From: JAFGDI01 sp963667715
GTDB taxonomy: Bacteria; Planctomycetota; Phycisphaerae; Sedimentisphaerales; SM23-30
Direction: 5' to 3'
DNA length: 64,000 nucleotides
NCBI GenBank assembly: GCA_963667715.1
Contig: OY763926.1
Span: forward strand, 4,092,001-4,156,000
The notes beneath the pieces were generated by a model. It searched no databases. It was not told the DNA's origin and saw only the letters and a list, made by a program, of their open reading frames with translations. The first letter of the stretch is position 1. The number at the start of each line of letters is the position of its first letter. Both the position numbers and the translations under genes were made by a program. Shown in pieces: positions 9,595 to 17,424 of the stretch.

Positions 9595-9640
9595 TTACTA
9601 TATATATTCAATTGAATAAGTTGCGTAGCAAATAAATAAT

Positions 9641-9712
9641 AGCTTTGAGTTTCGATGCACATCGGAACTCAAAACCTGAACTTATTTCTTATTTCATATT
9701 TCTTACTACTAT
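9641..9712. repeat. Dispersed repeat in front of the GH146 gene
   Basis: TTGAGTTTCGATG and CATCGGAACTCAAAA form an imperfect palindrome, followed by CTTATTTCTTATTTC. A matching piece (GTTCCGATGTAGATCGGAAC) is at 48157-48176. A TTG-started extension of the next gene would lie inside this repeat and is therefore unlikely to be coding. Confidence 0.55.
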
Positions 9713-9734
9713 ACTCCTAATCAATGAGTCCCCC

Positions 9735-12161
9735 ATGCCAACCAGAATCATAATCTTACTACTGCTATCAACCGCCGCACTTTTCGCCGGCGAAATTGAC
9801 GATAAAACCGTTATCACTCCTGCCCTCACCAAACAATGGCAGACCTTTAATCTCGATCAGGTACGACTCCTACCCGGCGGCCCCTTCTACCATGCCATGC
9901 AGGTAGCAAAGCAATATCTGCTCGACACTGACATAAACCGACTGATCAACCGCCGCGGCTATGACGACCCGGAATATAAACCATACCCCGGCACTAACCA
10001 GCCTAAAGACACTCGCCCGGCCTACGCTAACCATTATATCTCAGGCATAGCTCTTATGTACGCCCAGACCGGCGACCCGCAGCTAAAAGCACGATGCGAC
10101 TACCTCATCAAAAACATCATCGAACTCGCTCACCGCAACCCCAACCGCGACCGACGCATAAAAGACACTTTCGCTAAAGTACTCGCCGGCAACCTCGAAC
10201 TCGCCGGCCCTGACGAATTCGGCTATCCCTGGGGCGGCATGGGCAACTTCTTCTACGATATACACAAATGGCACGCCGCTTATCGTGACGCTTACCTATA
10301 CTGCCATAACACCGACGCTCTCGACTTCTGGATCGAACAGGCCGAATATATCACCGAATTCGCTCTCGCCGCTAACCCTGACCTGTTCGACAACATGCTC
10401 GATATCGAACACGGCGGCATGAACGAAACCTTCGCCGATCTCTACGCACTCACCGGCGACGAACGATATCTCACCGTATCCAAAAAGTTTAACCACCAGA
10501 AAGTTATCCTAAACGTCGCACTCGATAACGATGTACTCTGCGGACGCCATGCCAATATGCAGGTCCCAACCTTTGTCGGTACCGCCCGCCAATACCAGCT
10601 CGACGGCAATAATATCAGCCGCCAGGCAACCAACAACTTCCTGAACATGATCCATCGCGACCACGTAACCTGTATCGGCGGTAACAGCCGTTACGAACGA
10701 TTCGGCCGACCAGGCGAGATTACCACACGCCTCGGCTTCACCGCCTGCGAAACCTGCAACACCTACAATATGCTCAAAGTCGCTCTCGAACATTTCCAGA
10801 CTACCGGCGAGCTAAGCGACATGAACTATTATGAACGTGCACTCTATAATCACATTCTCGCATCCCAGGACCCTGTCACCGGCGGCGTAACCTACTACAC
10901 CTCGCTCGCCCCCGGCGGGTTCAAATCTTATAGCGACCGATTCAACCTCCACGGCATATGGTGCTGCGTCGGTACCGGCATGGAAAACCATTCCAAATAC
11001 GGACGGGCCATTTACTTCCACAATGACAATGACCTGTTCATAAACCTCTTTATCCCCTCAACTCTAAAGTGGCAGGATAAAGGGCTCGCTCTTAGTATGG
11101 CAACTAAGTTCCCGGCTAAAGACTCCGTATCGATCACCATCGAAGAAAACAAAAGCTTCAACCACTCCATCTGCCTGCGTCAGCCAGGCTGGTCTACCAG
11201 GCCAATACTCGTCACCGTCAATAGCACCCAGCTATCAGTCACACCAGACGAAAATGGCTACCTCCATATCCCCGGCCCCTTCAAGACCGGAGACAAAATA
11301 GCTCTTCAGCTCGATCAGTCATTCTACATCGAACCGGCAAACGACGACCAGCATATGGTCACTATCTTCCACGGCCCGCTTGCACTCGCCTGCGAGCTTG
11401 GCACCGAACATATGCCCGGCTCCGACCAGGTAGATACCTCCTTCAAGTATAAAGACTGGATAACCTATCAGAACGATGTACCTACCCTTATCGCCAGCCC
11501 AGACGACATCTCTCGCTGGCTAAAACCTCGCTCAGGCGACCCGCTCCATTTCAAGGCCAGCGACTCCGCCACCCTAAACGGCCGCAATGTCGATGTCTCC
11601 TTCCGGCCATACTACCTCACTCACAACCAACGCTACAGCCTATACCTGAAAATGTTCAAACCCGCTGAATACCAACTGCGTAAAACCGTTGTCTCAGACG
11701 AGATCGACACCTCTGACATCGATTCCGAGCGAGCACACTCACTCTCCGGCGACAAGTGCCTATCTACCACCATGCGCGACAAAAGAAACTTCTGGGAAAA
11801 CAACCGACCTTGCCGGATAACCAAGCCCGGCGGATTCTTCAGCTACTCTCTAAAGCTCAACCCCAACACTACCGACCAGCAATATCTGACCGTCACATAC
11901 TGGGGCGGCTCTGACCAGCTTTCAGTCTTCGACGTCTACGCTAACGACACACTGTTAAAAACCGAGGACATGCACAATCGTGCCCCGCTAACCTACCTGA
12001 CCCAAATTTACGAGCTGCCCGCCGAACTGACAAATAATAAATCGTCAATAACCATCAGCTTCAAAGCTCACACCGAATCAAATATCGCCGGCCCCGTCTT
12101 CGCCCTAAAGACCTCAACCGACCCATTCACTTTCAAAAGCTACTCATTCTACGAAAAATAG
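9735..12161 (+). CDS. Secreted GH146-type beta-L-arabinofuranosidase
   Basis: About 808 residues from ATG 9735, which begins a clean signal peptide (MPTRIIILLLLSTAALFAGE). The core is the GH127/GH146 superfamily. The early segment QVRLLPGGPFYHAMQVAKQY and the motifs TACETCNTYNMLK and GIWCCVGTGMENHSKYG are more like GH146. The acid and cysteine set needed for catalysis is present: E339, C341, C410 and C411. A C-terminal region (about 645-808) has a beta-sandwich look. Expected role: hydrolysis of beta-L-arabinofuranosyl linkages in periplasm or outside the cell, on a substrate different from the GH127 enzyme upstream. Assignment to GH146 rather than another DUF1680 clan family is by motif only. 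Confidence 0.85.
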   Translation: MPTRIIILLLLSTAALFAGEIDDKTVITPALTKQWQTFNLDQVRLLPGGPFYHAMQVAKQYLLDTDINRLINRRGYDDPEYKPYPGTNQPKDTRPAYANHYISGIALMYAQTGDPQLKARCDYLIKNIIELAHRNPNRDRRIKDTFAKVLAGNLELAGPDEFGYPWGGMGNFFYDIHKWHAAYRDAYLYCHNTDALDFWIEQAEYITEFALAANPDLFDNMLDIEHGGMNETFADLYALTGDERYLTVSKKFNHQKVILNVALDNDVLCGRHANMQVPTFVGTARQYQLDGNNISRQATNNFLNMIHRDHVTCIGGNSRYERFGRPGEITTRLGFTACETCNTYNMLKVALEHFQTTGELSDMNYYERALYNHILASQDPVTGGVTYYTSLAPGGFKSYSDRFNLHGIWCCVGTGMENHSKYGRAIYFHNDNDLFINLFIPSTLKWQDKGLALSMATKFPAKDSVSITIEENKSFNHSICLRQPGWSTRPILVTVNSTQLSVTPDENGYLHIPGPFKTGDKIALQLDQSFYIEPANDDQHMVTIFHGPLALACELGTEHMPGSDQVDTSFKYKDWITYQNDVPTLIASPDDISRWLKPRSGDPLHFKASDSATLNGRNVDVSFRPYYLTHNQRYSLYLKMFKPAEYQLRKTVVSDEIDTSDIDSERAHSLSGDKCLSTTMRDKRNFWENNRPCRITKPGGFFSYSLKLNPNTTDQQYLTVTYWGGSDQLSVFDVYANDTLLKTEDMHNRAPLTYLTQIYELPAELTNNKSSITISFKAHTESNIAGPVFALKTSTDPFTFKSYSFYEK

Positions 12162-12182
12162 TTTTTTTCAATCCCTTTCCAA

Positions 12183-12217
12183 AAACACCTGTAAGCTAAC
12201 CCCTTACAGGTGTTTTA
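12183..12217 (+). terminator. Terminator after the GH146 gene
   Basis: AAACACCTGTAAG (12183-12195) pairs perfectly with CTTACAGGTGTTT (12203-12215) around CTAACCC; the distal arm ends in a T-rich stretch. Confidence 0.82.
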
Positions 12218-12227
12218 CCCCCCCGTA

Positions 12228-12420
12228 GAGACGCAAGATCTTGCGTCTCCCACTTATTCACTTTTGCACTTTTGCACTTCCCCCCCCCCGCAAGAGTTTC
12301 CCGATACACGTCGGGATTCTTAAGTCTTCTTCCTTACTTCCCAACCAAACCACAAACTACCTAACACCCACACCTGCCAGCCAACCCTTCACATTAAACT
12401 CTTAATTTTTCTTTCTCAAA
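12228..12420 (+). repeat. Composite intergenic repeat (palindrome B, modules C, J, K)
   Basis: A perfect 22-base palindrome (12228-12249; GAGACGCAAGA / TCTTGCGTCTC) is followed by CTTTTGCAC words, then AGTTTCCCGATACACGTCGG with GATTCTTAAGTCTTCTTCC, then the CCCAACCAAACCACAAACTA stretch. The same order recurs elsewhere in the window. Confidence 0.8.
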
Positions 12421-13411
12421 TCTGCGTAAATTAATCAATCAGCAGTTCGCGGTAGCGAACACCTCTCGACAAATCTGTGGATAAAAAAAATCTTAATGCC
12501 AACATCTCAAACCAACCCAAAATCGCCAACCAAATCTTTGCGTCTTCGCGCCCTTGCGTTAAACTCTTAATTCTCTTCTTACACTAAACTATATGGTTGC
12601 GGCTAGCCCGCCCTAACCCCTTTGCGTTAAAAAAATTATTCTTTCTTAAATCTGCGTTAATTAATCAATCAGCAGTTCGCCCCAGCGAACACCTCTCGAC
12701 AAATCTGTGGATAAAAAACTCTTAATGCCAACATCTCAAACCAACCCAAAATCGCCAACCAAATCTTTGCGTCTTCGCGCCCTTGCGTTAAACTCTTAAT
12801 TCTCTTCTTACACGAAACTATATGGTTGCGGCTAGCCCGCCCTAATCCCTTTGCGTTAAAAAAATTATTCTTTCTTAAATCTGCGTTAATTAATCAACCA
12901 GCAGTTCGCGGTAGCGAACACCTCTCGACAAATCTGTGGATAAAAAACTCTTAATGCCAACATCTCAAACCAACCCAAAATCGCCAACCAAATCTTTGCG
13001 TCTTCGCGCCCTTGCGTTAAACTCTTAATTCTCTTCTTACACGAAACTATATGGTTGCGGCTAGCCCGCCCTAATCCCTTTGCGTTAAAAAAATTATTCT
13101 TTCTTAAATCTGCGTTAATTAATCAACCAGCAGTTCGCGGTAGCGAACACCTCTCGACAAATCTGTGGATAAAAAACTCTTAATGCCAACATCTCAAACC
13201 AACCCAAAATCGCCAACCAAATCTTTGCGTCTTCGCGCCCTTGCGTTAATCTCTTAATTCTCTTCTTACTCGAAACTATATGGTTGCGGCTAGCCCGCCC
13301 TAATCCCTTTGCGTTAAAAAAAATTTTCTTTCTCAAATCTGCGTAAATTAATCAATCAGCAGTTCGCGGTAGCGAACACCTCTCAACAAATCTGTGGATA
13401 AAAAACTCTTA
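12421..13411 (+). repeat. 229-bp tandem repeat array, four units plus a partial fifth
   Basis: Units begin with TCTGCGT(A/T)AATTAATCAA at 12421, 12651, 12880, 13109 and 13338, so the period is 229-230 bases. Each holds an inverted segment (GTTCGCGGTAGCGAAC in most units, with a small change in the second), AAATCTGTGGATAAAAAA, ATGCCAACATCTCAAACC, the word TTTGCGTCTTCGCG followed by CCCTTGCGTTAA, and TATGGTTGCGGCTAGCCC. Units differ by only a few substitutions. No reading frame is conserved; short open frames here are accidental. The same unit occurs singly at about 17.2 kb and, reversed, at about 33.3, 33.5 and 36.5 kb. Confidence 0.92.
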
Positions 13412-13429
13412 ACTCTTTTATAACCCACT

Positions 13430-13627
13430 CCCCCGCCACTAGAGAATGAACTCTCTCCCCACCCGAGACATCCACCTACCCCAATCTGTCTCCGATAAAC
13501 CAGAGCTGGCTCCAAGATCCAGTCCGCCCAAAGCGGACGGTTATCCGTCTAAAAAAAACTTTGCACCTTGCACCTTGCACTTCTTCACTTCTTCACTTCT
13601 TCACTTCTTCACTTCTTCACTTCTTCA
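13430..13627 (+). repeat. Module L and CTTCTTCAC simple repeat
   Basis: Module L runs from CCCCGCCACTAGAGAATGAA through GCTGGCTCCAAGATCCAGTC and the hairpin GTCCGCCCAAAGCGGAC to AAAAAAACTTTGCACC; a reverse copy is at 44637-44765. Then come about six copies of CTTCTTCA(C) (13578-13627), which run into the 3' end of the gene on the minus strand. Confidence 0.8.
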
Positions 13628-14379
13628 CCAATCTCCAACAAATACTCCACCACCTCATCCTCCAACCCCAGCTGCCCCTTAACACCACTAACCTTATCAT
13701 CTCCATATATCGTCTTAAATATTACCAGCCCATTAAGAAACCGACCCGCATCACCTGCATGATACAGATCACTATCATGCAGATTTATATTCCTCCCCAT
13801 ATAATTCAGACCCCACGCCTCGCCAACCTTCGCCAGCAGCACATCATCCTTCACCTTCGCCTCCGAATGATCAGGTATATAATTCTCCACACAATCATGA
13901 TAATGTTTATTCAGCTGCTCCTGCATCTGCATCCGATTATCAAACTTCTCCGGGTACATATTATTAAACTCATGTCTCGCCCAGGTCTCATACAATACCA
14001 CTTTCGCCTTCGGACTCTTGGCCTTTACCCTGTCATACAGCCACGTCGCATCCCGCTTAAACCCGGCCGGATCACCAATATTATCTGTCGGCCTGGTACT
14101 ATACTCCTGCATCACCACAAAATCCCAGCCACCGCCATCGATCGCTTTCAGCGTCTTCTCACATTTACTATGATATTCTAACGACTGACCATTCGCCGCA
14201 ACATTAACAACCTCAGGCACATCTTCACCCGCATCAACCGCCATCTGCTTCACGATCTCCGGCACCGGCCCATAATTAGTGAAGCTATTACCGATAAACA
14301 ATATCCGATACCCTTCTCCACCACTAGCCAGCCCTACCAAACTCATCATAACCGCCAGAACAAAAAATACAGACTTCAT
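13609..14379 (-). CDS. Secreted SGNH-hydrolase-like protein (DUF4886-like)
   Basis: About 256 residues from ATG at 14377-14379, preceded on its strand by AAGGAAAAAGAT. The start is placed there because a signal peptide (MKSVFFVLAVMMSLVGLASG) follows. The mature protein begins with YRILFIGNSFTNYGPVPEI, the block I Ser motif of SGNH hydrolases. Block III-like NVAANGQS and WDFVVMQEYSTRP follow, and a late D-x-x-H-like pair (SDLYHAGDAG) fits block V. It is probably an esterase or deacetylase acting on polysaccharide outside the cytoplasm; the substrate is not shown by the sequence. The last residues (EEVKK) and the TGA stop are encoded inside the reversed CTTCTTCAC repeat, so the extreme C-terminus may have been changed by repeat expansion. 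Confidence 0.75.
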   Translation of the reverse strand: MKSVFFVLAVMMSLVGLASGGEGYRILFIGNSFTNYGPVPEIVKQMAVDAGEDVPEVVNVAANGQSLEYHSKCEKTLKAIDGGGWDFVVMQEYSTRPTDNIGDPAGFKRDATWLYDRVKAKSPKAKVVLYETWARHEFNNMYPEKFDNRMQMQEQLNKHYHDCVENYIPDHSEAKVKDDVLLAKVGEAWGLNYMGRNINLHDSDLYHAGDAGRFLNGLVIFKTIYGDDKVSGVKGQLGLEDEVVEYLLEIGEEVKK

Positions 14380-14465
14380 ATCTTTTTCCTTTTTCAAAAC
14401 ATTTCCTATCAAATCACCAAAAACATATCATACCACCACCCCCCACCATTTTCAACCCCTCTCCC

Positions 14466-14560
14466 CTCCCCCCGCCGTAGAGACGCAAGATCTTGCGTCT
14501 CCCACTTCTTCACTTTTGCACATTTGCACTTCTTCACTTCCCCCCACTTTTTTCTAACTT
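14466..14560 (+). repeat. Composite repeat fragment (palindrome B plus module C)
   Basis: A perfect GAGACGCAAGA / TCTTGCGTCTC palindrome at 14480-14501, followed by CACTTCTTCACTTTTGCACA words. It lies in the 289-base gap between two divergent genes, a region that must also hold their promoters. Confidence 0.8.
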
Positions 14561-14668
14561 CCCAACACCATTTCAGCCGATAATAACAGTAATACCAGAC
14601 TTACCTTAGTTTGTCTGTTTTTTGTTTTTTTTCTTTTTGCCTTGTGACAAACAATGGGGCCCTGATCC

Positions 14669-16900
14669 ATGGCAACTATGCTGCTCGTAAACAACTTAGC
14701 TATAATATTTTATACTATATTCTCGTATACCTTTCTACTCAGGTACGCAAGCAATAAACCGCTTAACAAGTTGTTATTCGGACTTATCTGGTCTCTGGCC
14801 GTATGGGGCTCCATGATAAACACCTACAATATCAAACCAGGTGTTTTCTTCGATTCCAGATCCGTCATCCTTGTCCTCTGCGGCATGTTCGGCGGTCCTA
14901 TAACCATTATCATACCAACTATCACCGCTATCGTGTACCGTACCATACTCGGCGGCATAGGCATAGTACCCGGCAACATTACTATTATCGGATCTGTTAT
15001 CGCCGGACTAGCTTTCTACTACTGGAACAAACGCTCTAATACCACTCCCGGCTTCTTCCAGTTCTACCTCACCGGGCTCGCCGCTCATCTGGTATACTTC
15101 TTCGCCGCTCTATACCTGCCCTGGGAGCTCGCTTCTACCGTCATGTCCAATATGGTACTACCTGTACTTATTATCTACCCGATTGTTACTGCTATAATCT
15201 CCGTTTTCATGATCAATCAGGAAAGACTATTCAATAGCGAACAGCAGCTCATCAGCTCGCAGCAGCAGCTCCAGGCCGCTAACCAGCAATATATCGCCGC
15301 CAACCAGCAGCTCTCAGCTTCCGAGCTTCAGCTCAAAGCCACTAACCAGCAGCTAACCGCCTCCGAACACGAGCTTAGAGCCTCTGAAGAACAATATCGA
15401 GAACTTGTCGAAAATGTTAACAGCGTCATCCTTAAAATGGACTCTAACGGCATTATCACATACATAAATTCTTACTCCCTCACTCTATTTGGCTACTCCA
15501 TGGAAGAACTAATCGGCAGTAACGTCCTCGACACGATCGTGCCAGACACTGACAGCACCGGCAAACCACTCAGCGAACATATAGAATCCATTGTCACCAA
15601 TCCACAAAAATATCTAATCGTCGAAAATGAAAATATCTGTAAAAATGGCAAAAGACTTTGGATGAGATGGCACAACAAAGCGATCTATAACAACAACGAC
15701 GAAATTACCGGTCTTTTCTGCGTCGGTACTAACTGCTCTGAAAAGAAAATGGCTGAGTTGCTCATCGAACAATATAACAAGTCCATGGAAAAAGAGGTTA
15801 CACAACGCACTAAAGAGCTTTCAGAAAAAAATAGCCAGCTCGAAAACGAGATCGAAAATCGTATCAAAGCCGAACAGGAGCTAAAAAACGCTCATTCGCA
15901 AATGGTACAGGCAGAAAAAATGGTCTCTATCGGGCGGCTCGCCTCCGGCATAGCTCACGAGCTCAATAACCCGCTAGGCGCCATCGGCTCAACAAATACC
16001 ACTCTGGAACAAAATTTCAAAAACCTGGGCAAATACTGCAAAGCTATCTACGCCGAGTTCAAGCCGTTCGATACCCAGGTCGAAGACATTGTCGAACAAA
16101 TAATAAATATCGAACCACCTCTGCTCTCTTCTCGAGAAAAAAGAAATCTCAAATGCAGAATTGCAGAACGCTTAGCAGATAACAATATAAAATCACCAGA
16201 AGATACCGCAAACTTCATTATAAATATCGGCCTGCAGGATAAATACGAAAAATATATTCAGCTTCTAGACTCCGACCAGTCAGCCCAAATATGCCAGTTC
16301 TTAGAATGGATATCAAACATTATCCAGGGCCTGAAGGTTATCGACAGTGCCGTCAAGCAATCCTCTCGTATCGCCTACGCTCTCAGAGAATACGCCCGTG
16401 ACAACACCAGCAAACAAATGGAACTATCCGACATCAGGCACACTATCGAAACCGCTGTTATCCTCTACGGCAATAAGATCAAGCACGGCATAGACCTCAA
16501 CCTGAACTTCAATGATACCCCCCAAACACTATGTTTCCCTAACGAACTCATTCAGGTTTGGGCCAACATAATCCACAACGCAGACCAGGCCATGGAAGGA
16601 CACGGAAATTTACAGATCGACCTATTCACCGAAAACAATAATATCATCGCTAGGTTCACCGACAGCGGTTGCGGAATCTCACCTGAAATCCAGGCAAAGA
16701 TCTTCGAACCTCTATTCACCACCAAACCAGCCGGACTCGGCACCGGGCTAGGCCTTGACATATCAAAACGCATCATCACCAGGCACGACGGCACAATAAC
16801 AGTTAACAGCACCCCCAACCAAGGATCAACCTTCACCATAACCCTACCTATCACTCTCCCCACCGCGCAAGAGTTTCCCGAAGTACATCGAGATTCTTAA
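14669..16900 (+). CDS. Orphan sensor histidine kinase, LytS-type membrane sensor plus PAS
   Basis: 743 residues. About six membrane segments in the first 185 residues resemble the 5TM/LytS-type input module. A Gln-rich coiled coil with repeated QQLxAxNQQ units (about 188-245) follows, then a PAS domain (about 247-370), a second coiled coil, and a DHp helix with phospho-acceptor H430 in SGIAHELNNPLGAIG. About 110 residues are inserted between the two DHp helices (second helix near VKQSSRIAYALREYARD). The ATPase domain has an N-box (IIHNADQAME), G1 (DSGCGISPE) and G2 (GLGTGLGLDIS). No response regulator is adjacent. The last residues (AQEFPEVHRDS) are translated from a copy of intergenic repeat J, so the natural end is probably just after TITLPI. 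The ligand is unknown. Confidence 0.9.
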   Translation: MATMLLVNNLAIIFYTIFSYTFLLRYASNKPLNKLLFGLIWSLAVWGSMINTYNIKPGVFFDSRSVILVLCGMFGGPITIIIPTITAIVYRTILGGIGIVPGNITIIGSVIAGLAFYYWNKRSNTTPGFFQFYLTGLAAHLVYFFAALYLPWELASTVMSNMVLPVLIIYPIVTAIISVFMINQERLFNSEQQLISSQQQLQAANQQYIAANQQLSASELQLKATNQQLTASEHELRASEEQYRELVENVNSVILKMDSNGIITYINSYSLTLFGYSMEELIGSNVLDTIVPDTDSTGKPLSEHIESIVTNPQKYLIVENENICKNGKRLWMRWHNKAIYNNNDEITGLFCVGTNCSEKKMAELLIEQYNKSMEKEVTQRTKELSEKNSQLENEIENRIKAEQELKNAHSQMVQAEKMVSIGRLASGIAHELNNPLGAIGSTNTTLEQNFKNLGKYCKAIYAEFKPFDTQVEDIVEQIINIEPPLLSSREKRNLKCRIAERLADNNIKSPEDTANFIINIGLQDKYEKYIQLLDSDQSAQICQFLEWISNIIQGLKVIDSAVKQSSRIAYALREYARDNTSKQMELSDIRHTIETAVILYGNKIKHGIDLNLNFNDTPQTLCFPNELIQVWANIIHNADQAMEGHGNLQIDLFTENNNIIARFTDSGCGISPEIQAKIFEPLFTTKPAGLGTGLGLDISKRIITRHDGTITVNSTPNQGSTFTITLPITLPTAQEFPEVHRDS

Positions 16901-17413
16901 GTCTTCTTCCTTTTAAGTAGCTCAAGCATCCTTGCTTGAGATTCTTGGTATAACTTTGCCAACCATCTCAAAAAATCTGCTATAAAAGTTACACAATATT
17001 CTGACTTTTCCTTTTAGACAACACGTCCCCTAACGAGTTCTTTACTCTTCTTCCTTACTTCCCACCCAACCCACAAACTACCTAACATCTAAACCAGCCA
17101 ACCATCTCTTCGCATCTTCGCGCCCTTGCGTTAAACTCTTAACCCTCTTCCATCTCCCCCCGTAGAGACGCAAGATCTTGCGTCTCCCACTTCTTCACTT
17201 TTGCACATTTTCACTTCTTCCCCTTCTTAAATCTGCGTAAATTAATCAATCAGCAGTTAGCGGTAGCGAACACCTCTTAATAAATCTGTGGATAAAAAAC
17301 TCTTAACTCTTTTATAATCCACTCCGCCCAAAGCGGACGATTATCCCGTCTAAAAAAAACTTTGCACTTTGCACTATGCACTTCTTCACTTCTTCACTTC
17401 TTCACTTCTTCAC
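16868..17413 (+). repeat. Nearly complete composite intergenic repeat (about 545 bases)
   Basis: This is the clearest full copy. The order is: J (GCAAGAGTTTCCCG ... GATTCTTAAGTCTTCTTCC), an altered palindrome A (CTCAAGCA-TCCT-TGCTTGAG, 16921-16940), module I (TATAACTTTGCCAACCATCT), K (CCCAACCCACAAACTACCTA), D (CTTCGCGCCCTTGCGTTAAA), palindrome B (17165-17186), C (TTCACTTTTGCACATTTTCA), E (CTGCGTAAATTAATCAATCA to CTGTGGATAAAAAAC), L (hairpin CCGCCCAAAGCGG), and C again. It fills the whole gap between two convergent genes and overlaps the 3' end of the histidine kinase frame. Confidence 0.85.
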
Positions 17414-17424
17414 CTTTCCCTCCC

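Noticed and set aside
9645..9734. N-terminal extension of the GH146 protein from a TTG
   Set aside because: The extension is encoded by a dispersed repeat, and the ATG at 9735 begins a normal signal peptide.
12421..13411. CRISPR array
   Set aside because: Units are 229 bases long and similar throughout, without alternating short repeats and unique spacers, and no cas genes are present.
13561..14181. A 206-codon plus-strand frame over the SGNH-like gene
   Set aside because: It starts in the CTTCTTCAC repeat and is antisense to a gene with signal peptide and GNSFT motif.
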